Assembly: GCA_033675265.1 (NCBI GenBank)
Contig: JAUJYZ010000007.1
Coordinates: forward strand, 1-64,000
Source of the DNA: Actinostola sp. cb2023
Lineage: Eukaryota > Cnidaria > Anthozoa > Actiniaria > Actinostolidae
Reading direction: 5' to 3'
DNA: 64,000 bases
In this document: positions 1 through 11,100 of the stretch, piece after piece
Layout of the letters: each line of letters begins with the position of its first letter
How positions within the stretch are numbered: the stretch's first letter is position 1
Position numbers and translations under genes: made by a program
The notes under the pieces: model-generated
What the model was told of the DNA's origin: nothing
The model's database searches: none
The model's input: only the letters and a program-made list of their open reading frames with translations

Positions 1-1958
1 AGTAATGTTAACAGAATCCTCCTGCGTACTCACTGTAAACATCCATTGACCAGGTTTCAGTATAAAGTTATCAGAAATTTCTTTGTTACTCACACCATAA
101 ACTATGTTTTTTTTATACATACATGTGTATGTATGACAGTCCTCAAACATACTTACCTTAAAACTTCACTGTTTCATGTTATTCACTGTATACATACTTT
201 GTGTTAAATTATTTCCATAAAGTTTATTACCAATACTCATTACTTCCCTTTTTCTCATATAAACAGCTAATTCCCCAAAGATGCAAAGGCAGGTCTCAAC
301 TTCCCCTGAAGTATCAAACTTCCCAGATCAAAGCTCACAACATTCAACTATACTGATTTGAGTTCCAAACTTGACATGATTTTGTACTGAAGCTGCGTCA
401 GTAGTCATTTTGTATAATCATTTATTGAAGCTTCATGTAAATGCATTGTAATTATTTGCCCTTCTAAGAAGCCACAAATGAGGATCTCTTAGTGTACATA
501 GCCCTGTGTTTCCAAGAATATTATTTACCAAGCCATCACACCTACAAAACCCTGGTTTACCTGGACATTGCTGAAGTAATTTCCCTTGTTTTCACTAAAT
601 AAAGTTTTGTAACAAGCCTGGTGCCCTGTATGCTCAAACATCACCATTTGAGAATGTTTCAATGCATTCTCAAAGAACTTTCCAAATACTTCCCATTTCC
701 CTTTTAGAATTTCTTATCTCATTCTATTCCCTTCATTCTGACAAAACAAATGTACATTTGGCAGTAGGGATACTAGGCCGTACTAATCTTTAAATGCCTC
801 TTGTCTGTTTCAAGGTGTGAATTTCTTGCCACACTGCAAATACTTGCATGTTTTGAAAGTGCTAACAAGCTCCCTGGTACATGTAACCAAATATCATAAT
901 TGCACTTTCCCACACTTCGTTCCTAATGCAACACGTGCATTAATGTCACAATGTATACAGATGCCAGGCAAATCACATAATGACCGTAAGGTTTCTCAAA
1001 TGTGGAAGAGGTACATGTAATGATTGACCTAAAGAAGCTCAGACGAGAACACCATCTGGTACAAATAATATCAGCTTTACTACTAGACATATCTGAAAAT
1101 CAGACATGGTACATGCAAATCAGACATGGTACATTTTACACATTTAATCTTCTCTACAAATAGTGTTTTCATCACAAATTAGGGTCAGTCAACAAAATAA
1201 AAAAGTTAATAATTATTATTAACTGATATGAATCAAGGCTATCAAAATAGTGCTTCAATCTACAAAGATACAAAGATATAATATGCTGTCTAATGTCAAA
1301 TTTATAAAGCTACAAAAAGTCTAAATCACCTGAAATGATCACCTCGCAATCGAATGTGATACATGTACATATTGTTGTCCACAAATGTTTTTTCGCTTGT
1401 AATGCTCCTGCTACACACACACTGCAATTATGGATATAACTTGATCCTCTTGACAGATCGTTCTCTACAGCGAAAACGTAGGCCAACTTGAGGTTACTGC
1501 TGGTGCCCGAGTACTGCAACAAGCTTTATAAAGTACACTGCTGTTGCCCACTCACCACATTCATATCTCAGCATGTAAAACTTGAAAAAACACTGAAACC
1601 GGACGGCGCATCATCCCAATAAGTACATGTACATGTGTTTAGATGCTCTACAGTCTGTTTTGACCTCCAAGTTTTGTGACAAATTAGAGAATGGCTGTTA
1701 ATCCTTCAATTTCTCTTTACTTTTTTTTGTAACTTGTATGGTACAATGTACATGTACTTTCTTCTGCTAATATGTAATGATAAGTTCCTTTATACCTGTA
1801 CATTAACTCTAATTTTCCTGAAAATGCATGGATCCCTTGACAATTATTGCATGTATTTGATCAAGTACAATACCTTTTGGATATAAAAGGTCAACATTAA
1901 CGTCTTTTTGTTCTCTATTATTATATACACTGTATATAATAGAGAAAGTCCCTGGCAT
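1..1958. other. Probable 3-prime UTR and intergenic DNA left of the RBM12-like gene
   Basis: I see no convincing protein-coding gene here; the open frames are short and show no family resemblance. The stretch nearest 1958 is downstream of the RBM12-like stop codon and is probably its 3-prime UTR. On the minus strand a candidate AATAAA (TTTATT on the plus strand) lies at 421-426, and a hairpin at 1911-1946 sits just after the stop. A plus-strand AATAAA at about 597 could belong to a gene outside the window. Many TACATGT-type words occur. UTR limits are inference. Confidence 0.4.
1911..1946. repeat. Small AT-rich hairpin just downstream of the RBM12-like stop
   Basis: The sequence TTCTCTATTAT..ATATACAC is followed directly by its near complement TGTATATAATAGAGAA, giving arms of about 16 bases. 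It begins about 12 bases after the stop codon of the minus-strand gene, so in the mRNA it would form a stem at the start of the 3-prime UTR. A function is not shown. Confidence 0.5.
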
Positions 1959-3569
1959 TTACACCAGAAATAACTGGACACTTCGTTTTCCCACTAGTTT
2001 ATGGTTGAGCTCTTGGATTGCTGTAGTAGCCTCTCTGCTATTACGCAATGTGACCATCGCATCCCCAGATGACCTCCCTGGAGCTAAGAAATGGATGCGC
2101 ACGGAATCTTGAAATACCACATACGCATAAAAGAAATCAAGGAGTTCTTCTGCCGTGATGGTGGAGGGTAGGTTTCGAATACCAACAACACATCCAGCTG
2201 CAACATCGTCTGGGTTGATGTTTGCTGTTGATGCAAGCTGATTCAGAGTGGCCAATGTCTGAAGCTCTGGTGACTCAGTGGAAAGGTATGGGTCAGGTAG
2301 TGTTAGGCCTCTGTTCAGCAGCCTTCTCCCATCCAGATCTTGCTTTAATAGATCTGTATCTATATTTATGGCCAGGTCGCTGACAGGGTGTTTTGACATG
2401 GGGCCATATCTTGAGTCACCATCAACTGAATGGCTGTCGAGAGCCCTTTGTAAATCTAGATCATTTCGTTCTGATGCATTCATCATTGCCATCTTGGAGC
2501 ACGGGCGAATCTCAACATATCTATTCCCAATGTGTTGTTTGTTTTTCGTTGCTGCCTCGCTTGAGTCACGGACTGACCTAAACTCCACATAACCCTCACC
2601 GGTCTTTTTTCCAGCAAATCTTCCACTAGGATGATACAACAGCTTAACTTTGACGACATCGTAGACTTTGAAGAAAGAAAATATTTCTTTTTCTGTGATC
2701 TGGAAAGGTAACCCAAAGAGGTGGATACAAGACTCGTCCATGAGAGGGTCTCCCCTTTGCCTTGACATGTTCCCATCAAGTGATGATTCCTGCCTGTAGC
2801 CTTTTGCAAGGTGACGAACATCATTCCCATAACTGTTGCCCTTAAACGAATCCCTCTGATATCTTTGCCCTGATTCTGTACTCTCTCTGGTGTTTGCCCT
2901 TTCATTCTTCAACCTCTGGAACCTTTCAGGTGACTCACCCAGCAAAGTTGGAAGACTTGCCATTACTTCAATTTGTCTTTCATCACGGCCATAATTAGAC
3001 GTCCTTCCTCTACCCCCTCTGCCTCGACCTCTGAAACCCCCTCGGCCTCGACCTTGAACGTCCTGCCTGTAATCCCTCTCTCCAATCCTTGAACTTTGCT
3101 TTGAATTTGGACTTCGACTTCTAGTCCTGGAATCAAAGCCTGTCTGTCCATCCCCTGGACGGTTCGGAGGTCTTCCTGGCCTGTCTGGGAAATTCCTTGA
3201 CCTACTTTGGTCTTGTCTAGGGAAATTCCTCGGCCTTGGTTGGTCGAACGACTCCGACATGTTTCTGCTCCCTTGCTTTGAAATCCTTGGTTCAGGGACT
3301 CCCTCTTGTAGCATTGTCGTCATTTCCGAGACACTGCTTAAAAACAACTCAATATATCTCTTCCCCATGTATTTCTCATTCCTAAACATTGCCTGCCTTG
3401 CATCCTCGTCGTTTTGAAACACAGCAAATGCTATTCCCGAGGCTTTACCGTCTTTGTAAGCAGCGAGGTGAATGTCGACTTCTCTCAAAAACAAACCTTC
3501 GAAGAACATCTGAATGTCTTTAGCCGTCGATTCAAAGGGAAGCCCTTTCATTTTTATGACTACAGACAT
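1959..3569 (-). CDS. RBM12/RBM12B-like RNA-binding protein with three RRMs
   Basis: This is a 536-residue protein encoded in one uninterrupted exon, as the coding part of vertebrate RBM12 genes is. It has three quasi-RRM domains of the hnRNP H/F-RBM12 type: residues 1-85 (VVIKMKGLP as RNP2, GIAFAVFQ as degenerate RNP1), 280-365 (CIHLFGLPF and GEGYVEF) and 460-536 (VVGIRNLP). Between the first two lie Arg/Ser-rich stretches and an RGG/GRG box at about 173-189. The start MSVVIKMKGLP matches the usual N-terminus of the family, and the tail LSSVSEM after RRM1 also fits. It is expected to bind nuclear RNA and act in splicing or RNA processing. It is shorter than vertebrate RBM12 and lacks a long proline-rich region. 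Assignment to RBM12 versus RBM12B is not resolved. It is divergent from the next gene, across a 322-bp gap. Confidence 0.85.
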   Translation of the reverse strand: MSVVIKMKGLPFESTAKDIQMFFEGLFLREVDIHLAAYKDGKASGIAFAVFQNDEDARQAMFRNEKYMGKRYIELFLSSVSEMTTMLQEGVPEPRISKQGSRNMSESFDQPRPRNFPRQDQSRSRNFPDRPGRPPNRPGDGQTGFDSRTRSRSPNSKQSSRIGERDYRQDVQGRGRGGFRGRGRGGRGRTSNYGRDERQIEVMASLPTLLGESPERFQRLKNERANTRESTESGQRYQRDSFKGNSYGNDVRHLAKGYRQESSLDGNMSRQRGDPLMDESCIHLFGLPFQITEKEIFSFFKVYDVVKVKLLYHPSGRFAGKKTGEGYVEFRSVRDSSEAATKNKQHIGNRYVEIRPCSKMAMMNASERNDLDLQRALDSHSVDGDSRYGPMSKHPVSDLAINIDTDLLKQDLDGRRLLNRGLTLPDPYLSTESPELQTLATLNQLASTANINPDDVAAGCVVGIRNLPSTITAEELLDFFYAYVVFQDSVRIHFLAPGRSSGDAMVTLRNSREATTAIQELNHKLVGKRSVQLFLV

Positions 3570-3891
3570 CTTGAGGAAGGTCAGAAGAAGCGAAATGCTT
3601 CTTCAGGGGAGCTAAACTCGGAGTAACAACGCAGAACTTCAAAACTTCCTTCAAACTTCCTTCTTTATCACCTCGTGTAAAGCTTGCGCGCAAGGCACGA
3701 TGGGATAGACATATAAAATTTGGATTAAAAAAACAAATATAAATAAATATGCTATAATTTTTTTGGATAATTTTAAAACTCCATAAACTACGTAAAAAAA
3801 AGTTCCAGTCTAGAGAACCTTATATTAAAAGACAAGAAATAGCCAGAAAACGGTTGTTAGGTAAGTTACGGGATCCCTGTGTATACCCACC
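3570..3891. promoter_or_regulatory. Bidirectional promoter between RBM12-like and PGLS genes
   Basis: Only 322 bases separate the start codons of two divergently transcribed genes, so both core promoters and both 5-prime UTRs must lie here unless upstream non-coding exons exist. There is no clear TATA box at a sensible distance. The middle (about 3720-3840) is strongly A+T-rich while the two flanks are more mixed. The arrangement is seen directly; promoter function is inferred. Confidence 0.5.
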
Positions 3892-4647
3892 ATGCATTGC
3901 GTGCTCAAAACAAATATGGCTGATAGAGTTCACGTAAGAAAGTGTTCTTCAGAAGAAGATTTGGAAAATTCTGTGTGCTCTCTCATAGAGAGAAGCTCAG
4001 CTAAAGCTATTGAAAGTCATGGGTTCTTTACAGTAGCCTTTTCAGGCGGCAGTGGTGCAAAAGTCATTTGCAAAGGGCTGTCTTCAAGGAAAACAGACCT
4101 GTCAAAATGGAGGATACTGTTCTGTGACGAGCGTTACGTTGAACTCACCCACCCTGAAAGCAATTACAGTATCGTGAAAGAGCAGCTGCTAGATAAAAGC
4201 AACACTAGTCCAGAACGTGTGCTTGCCATAAATTCCTCTGTATCTCTTGAAGAAGCTGCAAAAGAGTACGAGACAAAGCTGAAAGAGCTGTACCCCTTGG
4301 AGATGGGCGTGCCCCACTTGGACATGTTGTTACTTGGGATGGGACCAGATGGCCATACTTGCTCATTGTTCCCTGGCCATGCCCTACTTAAGGAATCGAC
4401 AAGATTAGTAGCACCTGTATCAGATTCTCCAAAGCCTCCGCCTTGCCGCATTACCCTGACCTTCCCAATGATCAATGCTGCACACTGTGCTGCGTATGTG
4501 GCTACGGGTGCAAGCAAAGCAGACATGATTAAGAGGGTAATAGAAGGCAATGAAGAAGAGCCATTGCCAGCCGCAAGAGTGAAATTGGTCGATGGTGATT
4601 TGTATTGGTTTTTGGACGAGGGATCAGCAAGTCAGCTGACTAAATAG
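3892..4647 (+). CDS. PGLS: 6-phosphogluconolactonase
   Basis: This enzyme hydrolyses 6-phosphogluconolactone to 6-phosphogluconate, the second step of the oxidative pentose phosphate pathway in the cytosol. The 251-residue product is close to the usual animal length. Family hallmarks are the phosphate-binding SGGS at 51-54, FCDERYV at 77-83, the long signature LLGMGPDGHTCSLFPGH at 147-163 and SDSPKPPP at 177-184; LPAARV and WFLDE close the fold. The gene has a single exon. A second in-frame ATG at 3916 (MADRVHVRK) is an equally plausible start and would remove eight residues that have no family counterpart. A candidate AATAAA lies at 4795-4800, about 150 bases after the stop. No broken or missing motif is visible. 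Confidence 0.95.
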   Translation: MHCVLKTNMADRVHVRKCSSEEDLENSVCSLIERSSAKAIESHGFFTVAFSGGSGAKVICKGLSSRKTDLSKWRILFCDERYVELTHPESNYSIVKEQLLDKSNTSPERVLAINSSVSLEEAAKEYETKLKELYPLEMGVPHLDMLLLGMGPDGHTCSLFPGHALLKESTRLVAPVSDSPKPPPCRITLTFPMINAAHCAAYVATGASKADMIKRVIEGNEEEPLPAARVKLVDGDLYWFLDEGSASQLTK

Positions 4648-4848
4648 GAATTCTTGCTTTTCAATTGGCATTGTACAATAGAATATAGCTAGTTTGATAT
4701 GAATACATGTAGAATGTACTTACTTACTTATCCTCTTGATCCCTGAATCCCATCTCGTGCAATGCTGACTGCATTTAAATGCTCACGAATAGAAAATAAA
4801 TTGTTACAATACCTAAAATGTCACTCAACACTTCAATCCCATGAACCA

Positions 4849-5314
4849 ATAGGCCTTATGCACAAGTGCTGATTTTCGAGATCAGAATACTAGAATCGTT
4901 TGACATAAAAATGACCACTGCCATCTGAAAAAGCAATTATTCATCAATATTTTTGGAAATTTTCAAAAGTATTGGATAAAATACTGCAAAGATATCGTAA
5001 ATGACATTTATAGAGTTTTGTATGGGATTTTACCATCATGCATGCATACACAGCCTCGTTCTGATGTACATCAATTTTCTAAATTGCTTAATTTCAAGGT
5101 TTCTAACAGGCTCCACTAAAAGAACATATTTATATCCCATACCAAACTCTATAAATGTCATTTACAATATCTTCGCAGGATTTTATCCAATACTTTTGAA
5201 ATTTTCCAAAAATATTGAGGAATATTATTGCTTTTTCAGATGGCAGTGGTTATTTTTATGTGAAAGATTCTAGTATTCTGATCTCGAAAATCAGCACACG
5301 TGCATAAGGTCTAT
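4849..5314. mobile_element. Foldback (MITE-like) element with ~180-bp arms
   Basis: The left part (4849-5030) reappears as an imperfect reverse complement at about 5120-5314. The outermost words are ATAGGCCTTATGCAC on the left and GTGCATAAGGTCTAT on the right. Only about 90 bases separate the arms, so nearly the whole element can fold into one long hairpin. There is no coding capacity. The target-site duplication is unclear. Confidence 0.75.
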
Positions 5315-5385
5315 ATGAAGCATTTCATCCTTAAAAGCAGCTTTTAATCCCCAATTAGTTTAAATTTGACACGGTTTTCTTTGTT

Positions 5386-5458
5386 ATTATGAATTCACCG
5401 GGATGTATCCATATACAGCCCTGGGTTGTATATGGATACATCCCTGTGAATTCATAAT
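5386..5458. repeat. Hairpin with ~32-bp arms
   Basis: ATTATGAATTCACCGGGATG at 5386 is mirrored by CATCCCTGTGAATTCATAAT ending at 5458, with a loop of about nine bases (GCCCTGGGT). It is probably a tiny foldback element. Confidence 0.7.
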
Positions 5459-5581
5459 GAGCACTGAAATGCTATTCTTCATGCTATTCATATAGTATTC
5501 ATGCTAAATAACACTCCAAAAAATACCAGAAAATGCCTCAGATTGCTTCGTGCGAAAACCTTGTCAAATTTAAACTAAGTC

Positions 5582-5657
5582 AGATAAATACCTCGAACGT
5601 CGGCAATAAGCCTATAAATCCCTCGGGCCTTATTGCCTCCGTTCTCGGTATTTATCT
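5582..5657. repeat. Imperfect hairpin
   Basis: AGATAAATACCTCGAACG at 5582 pairs with CGTTCTCGGTATTTATCT ending at 5657, with internal GCAATAAG/CTTATTGC pairing. It lies in the same cluster of foldback sequences. No gene is visible. Confidence 0.6.
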
Positions 5658-5741
5658 CTTACGTGAATACAGAATCATTATTGTCATCATTCAATTCAGT
5701 CAACTTCGTCAGTCTTATAACTTTGATATTCAAAGACTTAA

Positions 5742-5831
5742 GGCTCAGACACAATATGCAACTTTTCTTGCAACAGTTGCAGAAGTAGGATCGTTCTGCA
5801 ACCTTTGCATGCAACGTTGCATCATTGAGCC
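5742..5831. mobile_element. Short inverted-repeat element, TGCAACTTTTCTTGCAA family (copy 1)
   Basis: GGCTCAGACACAATATGCAA at 5742 is mirrored at the right by a diverged TTGCATCATTGAGCC ending at 5831. The internal words (CTTTTCTTGCAACAGTTGCA, then AGAAGTAGGAT) are shared with the element at 6045-6212, so the two are diverged copies of one small non-autonomous element. Confidence 0.6.
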
Positions 5832-6044
5832 GTCACTATCCCAAACAAGCACATGTAAGGAGAAGAGTTTCTTTAATATTGTTGATGCTAAATACAATTT
5901 CTAACCATGTACAATAGACTATTAGAATAAAATAGAAAAATAAGGCAAAGTGGTTAACAAAATTGTGAATCTAATTCTACAGAAAGTGAATAATATTGAC
6001 CAAGTTTTCTGTTTTGCTGTAACATTAACTACAGGTGTTCATGA

Positions 6045-6212
6045 GCCCGGATACACGGTGCAACTTTTCTTACAATGTTGCATGCAACAGTTGCAGAAGT
6101 AGGATTACCCCACATAGCGGTGCTCTGGGGGGAGGGGGGAAAGGGGAGGGGGACTTAGGATCAAGTTATACTTCTGCAACATTGCAAGAAAAGTTGCATT
6201 GTGTGTCTGGGC
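6045..6212. mobile_element. Short inverted-repeat element, TGCAACTTTTCTTGCAA family (copy 2)
   Basis: The left end GCCCGGATACACGGTGCAAC and the right end GTTGCATTGTGTGTCTGGGC are inverted repeats. About 100 bases of interior include a purine-rich GGGGGAGGGGGG tract. It is the sister of the copy about 300 bases upstream and carries no coding frame. Confidence 0.65.
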
Positions 6213-6300
6213 ATTAATACAAGAATATTTATCGTAAACCACTTTGGTACCTTTTTAGTACCGGTACATCATTATGAACTTTCAGATCCCACAACACACT

Positions 6301-6363
6301 AGTCTCCCTCGCAGCCATGTTTAGTGTTGTCAATGACACTAAACATGGCTGCGAGGGAGTCTA
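6301..6363. mobile_element. Miniature 62-bp perfect hairpin element with 10-bp flanking direct repeats
   Basis: Arms of 27 bases (6301-6327 and 6336-6362) are perfect complements, beginning AGTCTCCCTCGCAGCCATG, with the 8-base loop TGTCAATG. The identical 10-mer ACAACACACT sits immediately before (6291-6300) and after (6364-6373), which looks like a target-site duplication. Related AGTCTCCCTCGCAGCC words occur at 50464. Confidence 0.75.
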
Positions 6364-6987
6364 ACAACACACTCAATTTCTCAAATCTGTGAGAACTATT
6401 ATAAGATGCAGGAAAACCATTTTCGAATTTGTTGACAACAAGCAAATCATTCACCCTTTAAAAAATATTGCAACAACATTTCTTGATTTCTTCCCTTTCC
6501 TTCCATCCCTTTTACAGTGAATAATAATTATTCATCTCATAATCAGAAGCCACACTGTCAGACTAACTACTGATAATACAATTTACATTAAAGTGCATAA
6601 ATGTAATGGTACTGATTGAAAATGCTACAGGATCGATCATGTCAAACACACATACAGTTATCATGCACATTACAGGAAAAATAGACATTCTCAGTTAATA
6701 ATACTAAGGTGAAGTCAACAACGTTCTCCTTAGCTAAGCGATTTCCTGGTCACACATTTTGACTATAACAGACTGGTACATATCACTGATTATAATAACT
6801 ATTATTAATAGTACATTCTTATGCACTGGCCAGATGAGAATGCAAGATGGTGCAGGTCAGATTATTATTGTTATTCCCTGTAAGAACAGAGTGCATGTAC
6901 ATTGTAAGTGACTTGTCATCAAAACCCAAATTCTCCTTTGAAATTTAAAGGAATCTTGAGGGGAATTTCGATTGAGATCACTTTTAA

Positions 6988-7395
6988 ATTAGTCATTACA
7001 AAAATGAGCAAGGGACTGGGACCAAGTCCGTAAAACTAATTCAATAAGAAACTAGCAAAACGGAGCATCATTTTCTGTGAAAGCAGATCAAACTTAGCCA
7101 GTCTGGAAAGTTTGGTGAACTTTCGATTAATATTGATGATGCTAGAGGGTATCAAAGATGTCTATTTTCCCATACAAACTCTGTAAATAGCCAAACCATA
7201 CATTCACTGTAAAATTTTGGCTGGACAACACAATTTCAAAAATTTATAATTCCGACAGAATCCGCTCAAATCACATCACACTTTGCACAGATACTAATTT
7301 CAACATGCTGTTTCATGTCATAAACTTAATTTCGTAATTACATTAATTCTAATAAACTCGTTCCCAGTCCCCTGCTCGTTTAGGTAATGGCTAAT
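6988..7395. mobile_element. Terminal-inverted-repeat element bounded by TTAA
   Basis: The left end reads ATTAGTCATTAC...GAGCAAGGGACTGGGAC and the right end is its reverse complement with a few mismatches (GTTCCCAGTCCCCTGCTCG...GTAATGGCTAAT), giving TIRs of about 38 bases. TTAA is present at both outer borders. The 400-bp interior is non-coding. It resembles a non-autonomous piggyBac- or Kolobok-type element; the class is inferred from TTAA only. Confidence 0.65.
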
Positions 7396-8194
7396 TAACA
7401 CTGTTCTTGCAGGGAGTCGAGTCCTTCAAGTGTTTTAGCATTGGTTGATCTTGTGGTTGGATTGGCCACATAACACAAGTTAAAGATAAAATTTCAACTT
7501 TCAAATATACCGCACTAAGCAATGTTTTCAAAACAAGCGATTAGCCATCACATCCATTTGCAACAGCTCACTGGTAATACAAGTTGGAAAACACTAAAAT
7601 TACAGCAAAAAAAGCAACCCTACTGTAGTGAATACGATGACTAGTTTCAAAACCACTGTTAAATTAACAAAACTTCATGACCGAATTCCCAGATTTTGCA
7701 GCAGCTCAGAATCCTTTCCAGTGAATGTCCCAACAAGTTTACATTTGTAAGTTATATGGTAATTTGTCGCTTGGTAATTGTTAGTAATGTAGTTCGTAAG
7801 GTTTCTTCAAGCGTAAAAAGACTCAGAAAAATTTACATTTGTCAATATTGTAAATCAAATATGGCAATGTTATCAAATCTACCTGATATACAATGTATTT
7901 ATAATAATGATGAAAGTCTATTGCAAACTTGCCAGTTGAAATTTTTGAAATTTTATGACTAACAGTACAGTAATACATACATTGGCAAGACAAATTTATG
8001 AAGGTCAACCTGCATTCACCTTTGGCCAGGGCTGGAGGTAAAATTCAGAATTTGCATTGTTACTACTGCCTTGAAAAATTCTAATTTAAGTTTGTCATTC
8101 ATACACAAATGATTGTGAATCATTTTGACGAGTCTATTTGATTGCTTGAGAGAATTCAGTTGGTTATAATAAAGTTCTACATAAATTTACAAGT
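7396..8194. other. Intergenic, no gene seen; right end probably CHMP4 3-prime UTR
   Basis: Only short open frames without any recognisable domain are present. The part next to 8195 is downstream of the CHMP4 stop codon on the minus strand and should be its 3-prime UTR. Confidence 0.4.
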
Positions 8195-11100
8195 TTATGA
8201 AGCCCAGGCTTCCAGCTCTGCCATGTCATCGTCTTCTGTCTTTTTAGCTTTAGCTTTTGCTGGAGAATAGAAAAATTTAAAAATTATTAACACACTCATA
8301 TACATAACATTTATCATATTCATTAATAATTCATGAGGAAAACACAATAGAAATCACAGAGCTTGTATATCTGATGAGGCTGTGTTTGGAGTAGCTGGTC
8401 AAATGTGCCAGTTGTCAGTATATTTTGCCATCGCTGCAGCAAGTACACATGTACAATGTAGTAACATTTTCTATTCCAAAATGGTCTCAAGGTACAATAT
8501 AAAATACTAAATGAAATATCCCTGACTGCAAACATGTAAATGCATCTTACTCAGGGACTGTGGAGCACCCTTGAAAGTGGTGGGGGGAGGGGGGATAGGG
8601 GGGGGGGGGGGGGGGGGATAGGGGGGAGGATAGGGGGGAGGGGGGGGGGATATACTAGTAGACTGTCTAGTATATATCAGACAACAACTTATTTTGACAA
8701 ACATTTTGGCTAAAAGTAGGGGGGAGAGTATCTCTGCAGTCCCTGTTACTAGTAGTGAATCTGGGAAAAGCCTGGCTAGCTTCTTCATGGCTCTGCATCC
8801 CCAATTCTTTGGAAAATGTATTCATTTAAACATTGTAAATGACAAAATATGTCAGAGTGAACACTATCCATCCACTTTTGTCTTGGGAACATTTTAGTAG
8901 CTTACCAGCTGGTTGTGCAGGTAGCTCTGTGGCAGGGACACTGGGTAAGTCTGCAGTTCCTCCAACCTTCAAGAGCTCTTCGTCCAAGCCTTCTTGTTCT
9001 AATTCTTCTAATTCTTGATTAAGCTCATCCTACAAATAATCAAATAATCATCATCATCATTCTTATTATCAGATTGTCATCATCATTGTTACCATAAGCC
9101 CCTTTTATATGGGAGATTGGGCAACCACTTTCCGCATTTCGAATTAAAACACAAACATACTAAACACACCACTACCACTACATGTATAGTGAACTCTCGT
9201 TATAGCAGACACCCTTGGGTCTATTGGTGTCAGTAATAGAGGCCGCAATATTTAACAATTATTCCCCGAAGTGGAGGCGAGTAGTGGTGGATATTTACCA
9301 AGCCGCGAGTCTTCGAGTGGAGAGGTAAAAATGTCTACCACTTTGGGGAATAATTGATGTACAATTTATGTAACTTTAGCCATCCGGGGATCAGCGCTTG
9401 TGACCATAATAGTAGAGTGTGGAAAATAGTGAGGTATCTGTACGGCAAGATTTGACTGTACTACAACTTTTCATGGATACAATGTGAGCACCTTACTAGC
9501 TACCAAGTAATATGTACAGTAGTTAACCATTGACAGTTGTTAACAGGAGTGTTCCTCACCTCATCAACATCCTGTCCAAATCCAACAGGTTCAGAAATAG
9601 CTCTCGAGATTTCATCGGCAAGTTCTGTTTGTTCTTGAATGTCGTCCATCATATCATGCACGTCATCAACATCCCTACAAGAGTTCACAAAATAAATCTC
9701 AAAACTGTCTTGTTAATCTCTGACAAGAAATTTCATTAAAATCTGGCAACTGGTGAATTCTTGCAGCTACATATGTATACATGTACTTTCAAAATCAGTT
9801 CTGCTGGGTCCTTTCTGCTGACTTTTGTGAGCTCCCTGTGTTACTGAAACCACTGCACTCAGATAAGACTGAAACAGTATCATGTTGAAAGAATACTGAG
9901 CACTGAGTGTATAGTCTGTGGTGAGCTGCAGAGTTGGAGCAACTTCAGAATACCCCACAACTAGTCAAGTTCTTATATCGGCACTCTTTGAAAACGACGC
10001 AAAATACAATAGATTCTATTATTATGCAAATGAAAAGGACAATGTCAGTTGCGTGAGGAGAGACCTGACAATGACTGACAGTTGCGTGATGAGGGAGACT
10101 ATATGTCTGCCAGATGAAGGGCTATACGATCTCGATTTACGAACATTGACCTTGCTTGCCTTAAATGCTTTGATGTAGTTTTGAAGTACGATTTTTACGA
10201 TTCCTTTTCCTTCTGAATTTTTCAAACGTGGAATAAAATAAACATCCATCATGAGTTACTGAAAATAACTCGACTGGCTCGACTGTTTGCATGACTTCTG
10301 TACATATAGCTTTCTGTCAATAGATGGAGTTATACATGACCGTTGTACGGCGTTGGTCGTGAGTTTAATTATAACAAGAGTCCGCGGAGATCTTTATCTA
10401 TGAGTCAGACACAAGTCTCCCTCGTCATTGAGCGTCTTCTTCTGTAATAGATCCCTAAAATCTAAGGACGTTTTGATTTCGATTGTATTTTTGCCGTTCA
10501 CTGACCTGTTTTGAGCGTGGAAATTCGGTTTTTAAATCAACGGTTCTAAAATTAGGTCGCGTAATAGATGTATGACTCAGATAAGGATCACTTTACAACT
10601 GTCATCTTACTGAAAAGAACACGGATTTTCGAACATTGACCTTGCTCGATCGCCTTTGTCTCAATTCATTTTTGGATATGAGTTCGAGTTCGTGGAAAGG
10701 CGTTATAGAACAGCCAATAAAACACGGGCTTTAAACAGGCTCATTTCACAGACAAAAGCATACGGCTATTCGTGTGGGCCCACTCTGAAAGATGTCGTTT
10801 CATTTATAACAAAAGCAAACGCGCCTTAGCTTCATCGTGGAATGATCAACTACAATCCTGAACTTAATAGCTTGAAGATCTATGATGAGAAATCTTGAAA
10901 CTCGATAGGATCAAATACATCGCATTCTTTCTTCATTCTTCGCATTTTTTCTTCATTTCAACACAGGAAAAAAAAAAAAAAAAAAAAAAAAAAGAAAGTG
11001 TATTTTCTAACTCGGGCTTCCTTCGGAAGGGCCCGAGTAATTAGCTACGGGGTACGAAGTTTAGCCGCAGAGTTATCTCAAAGTCCTGGATAAGCTAGAG

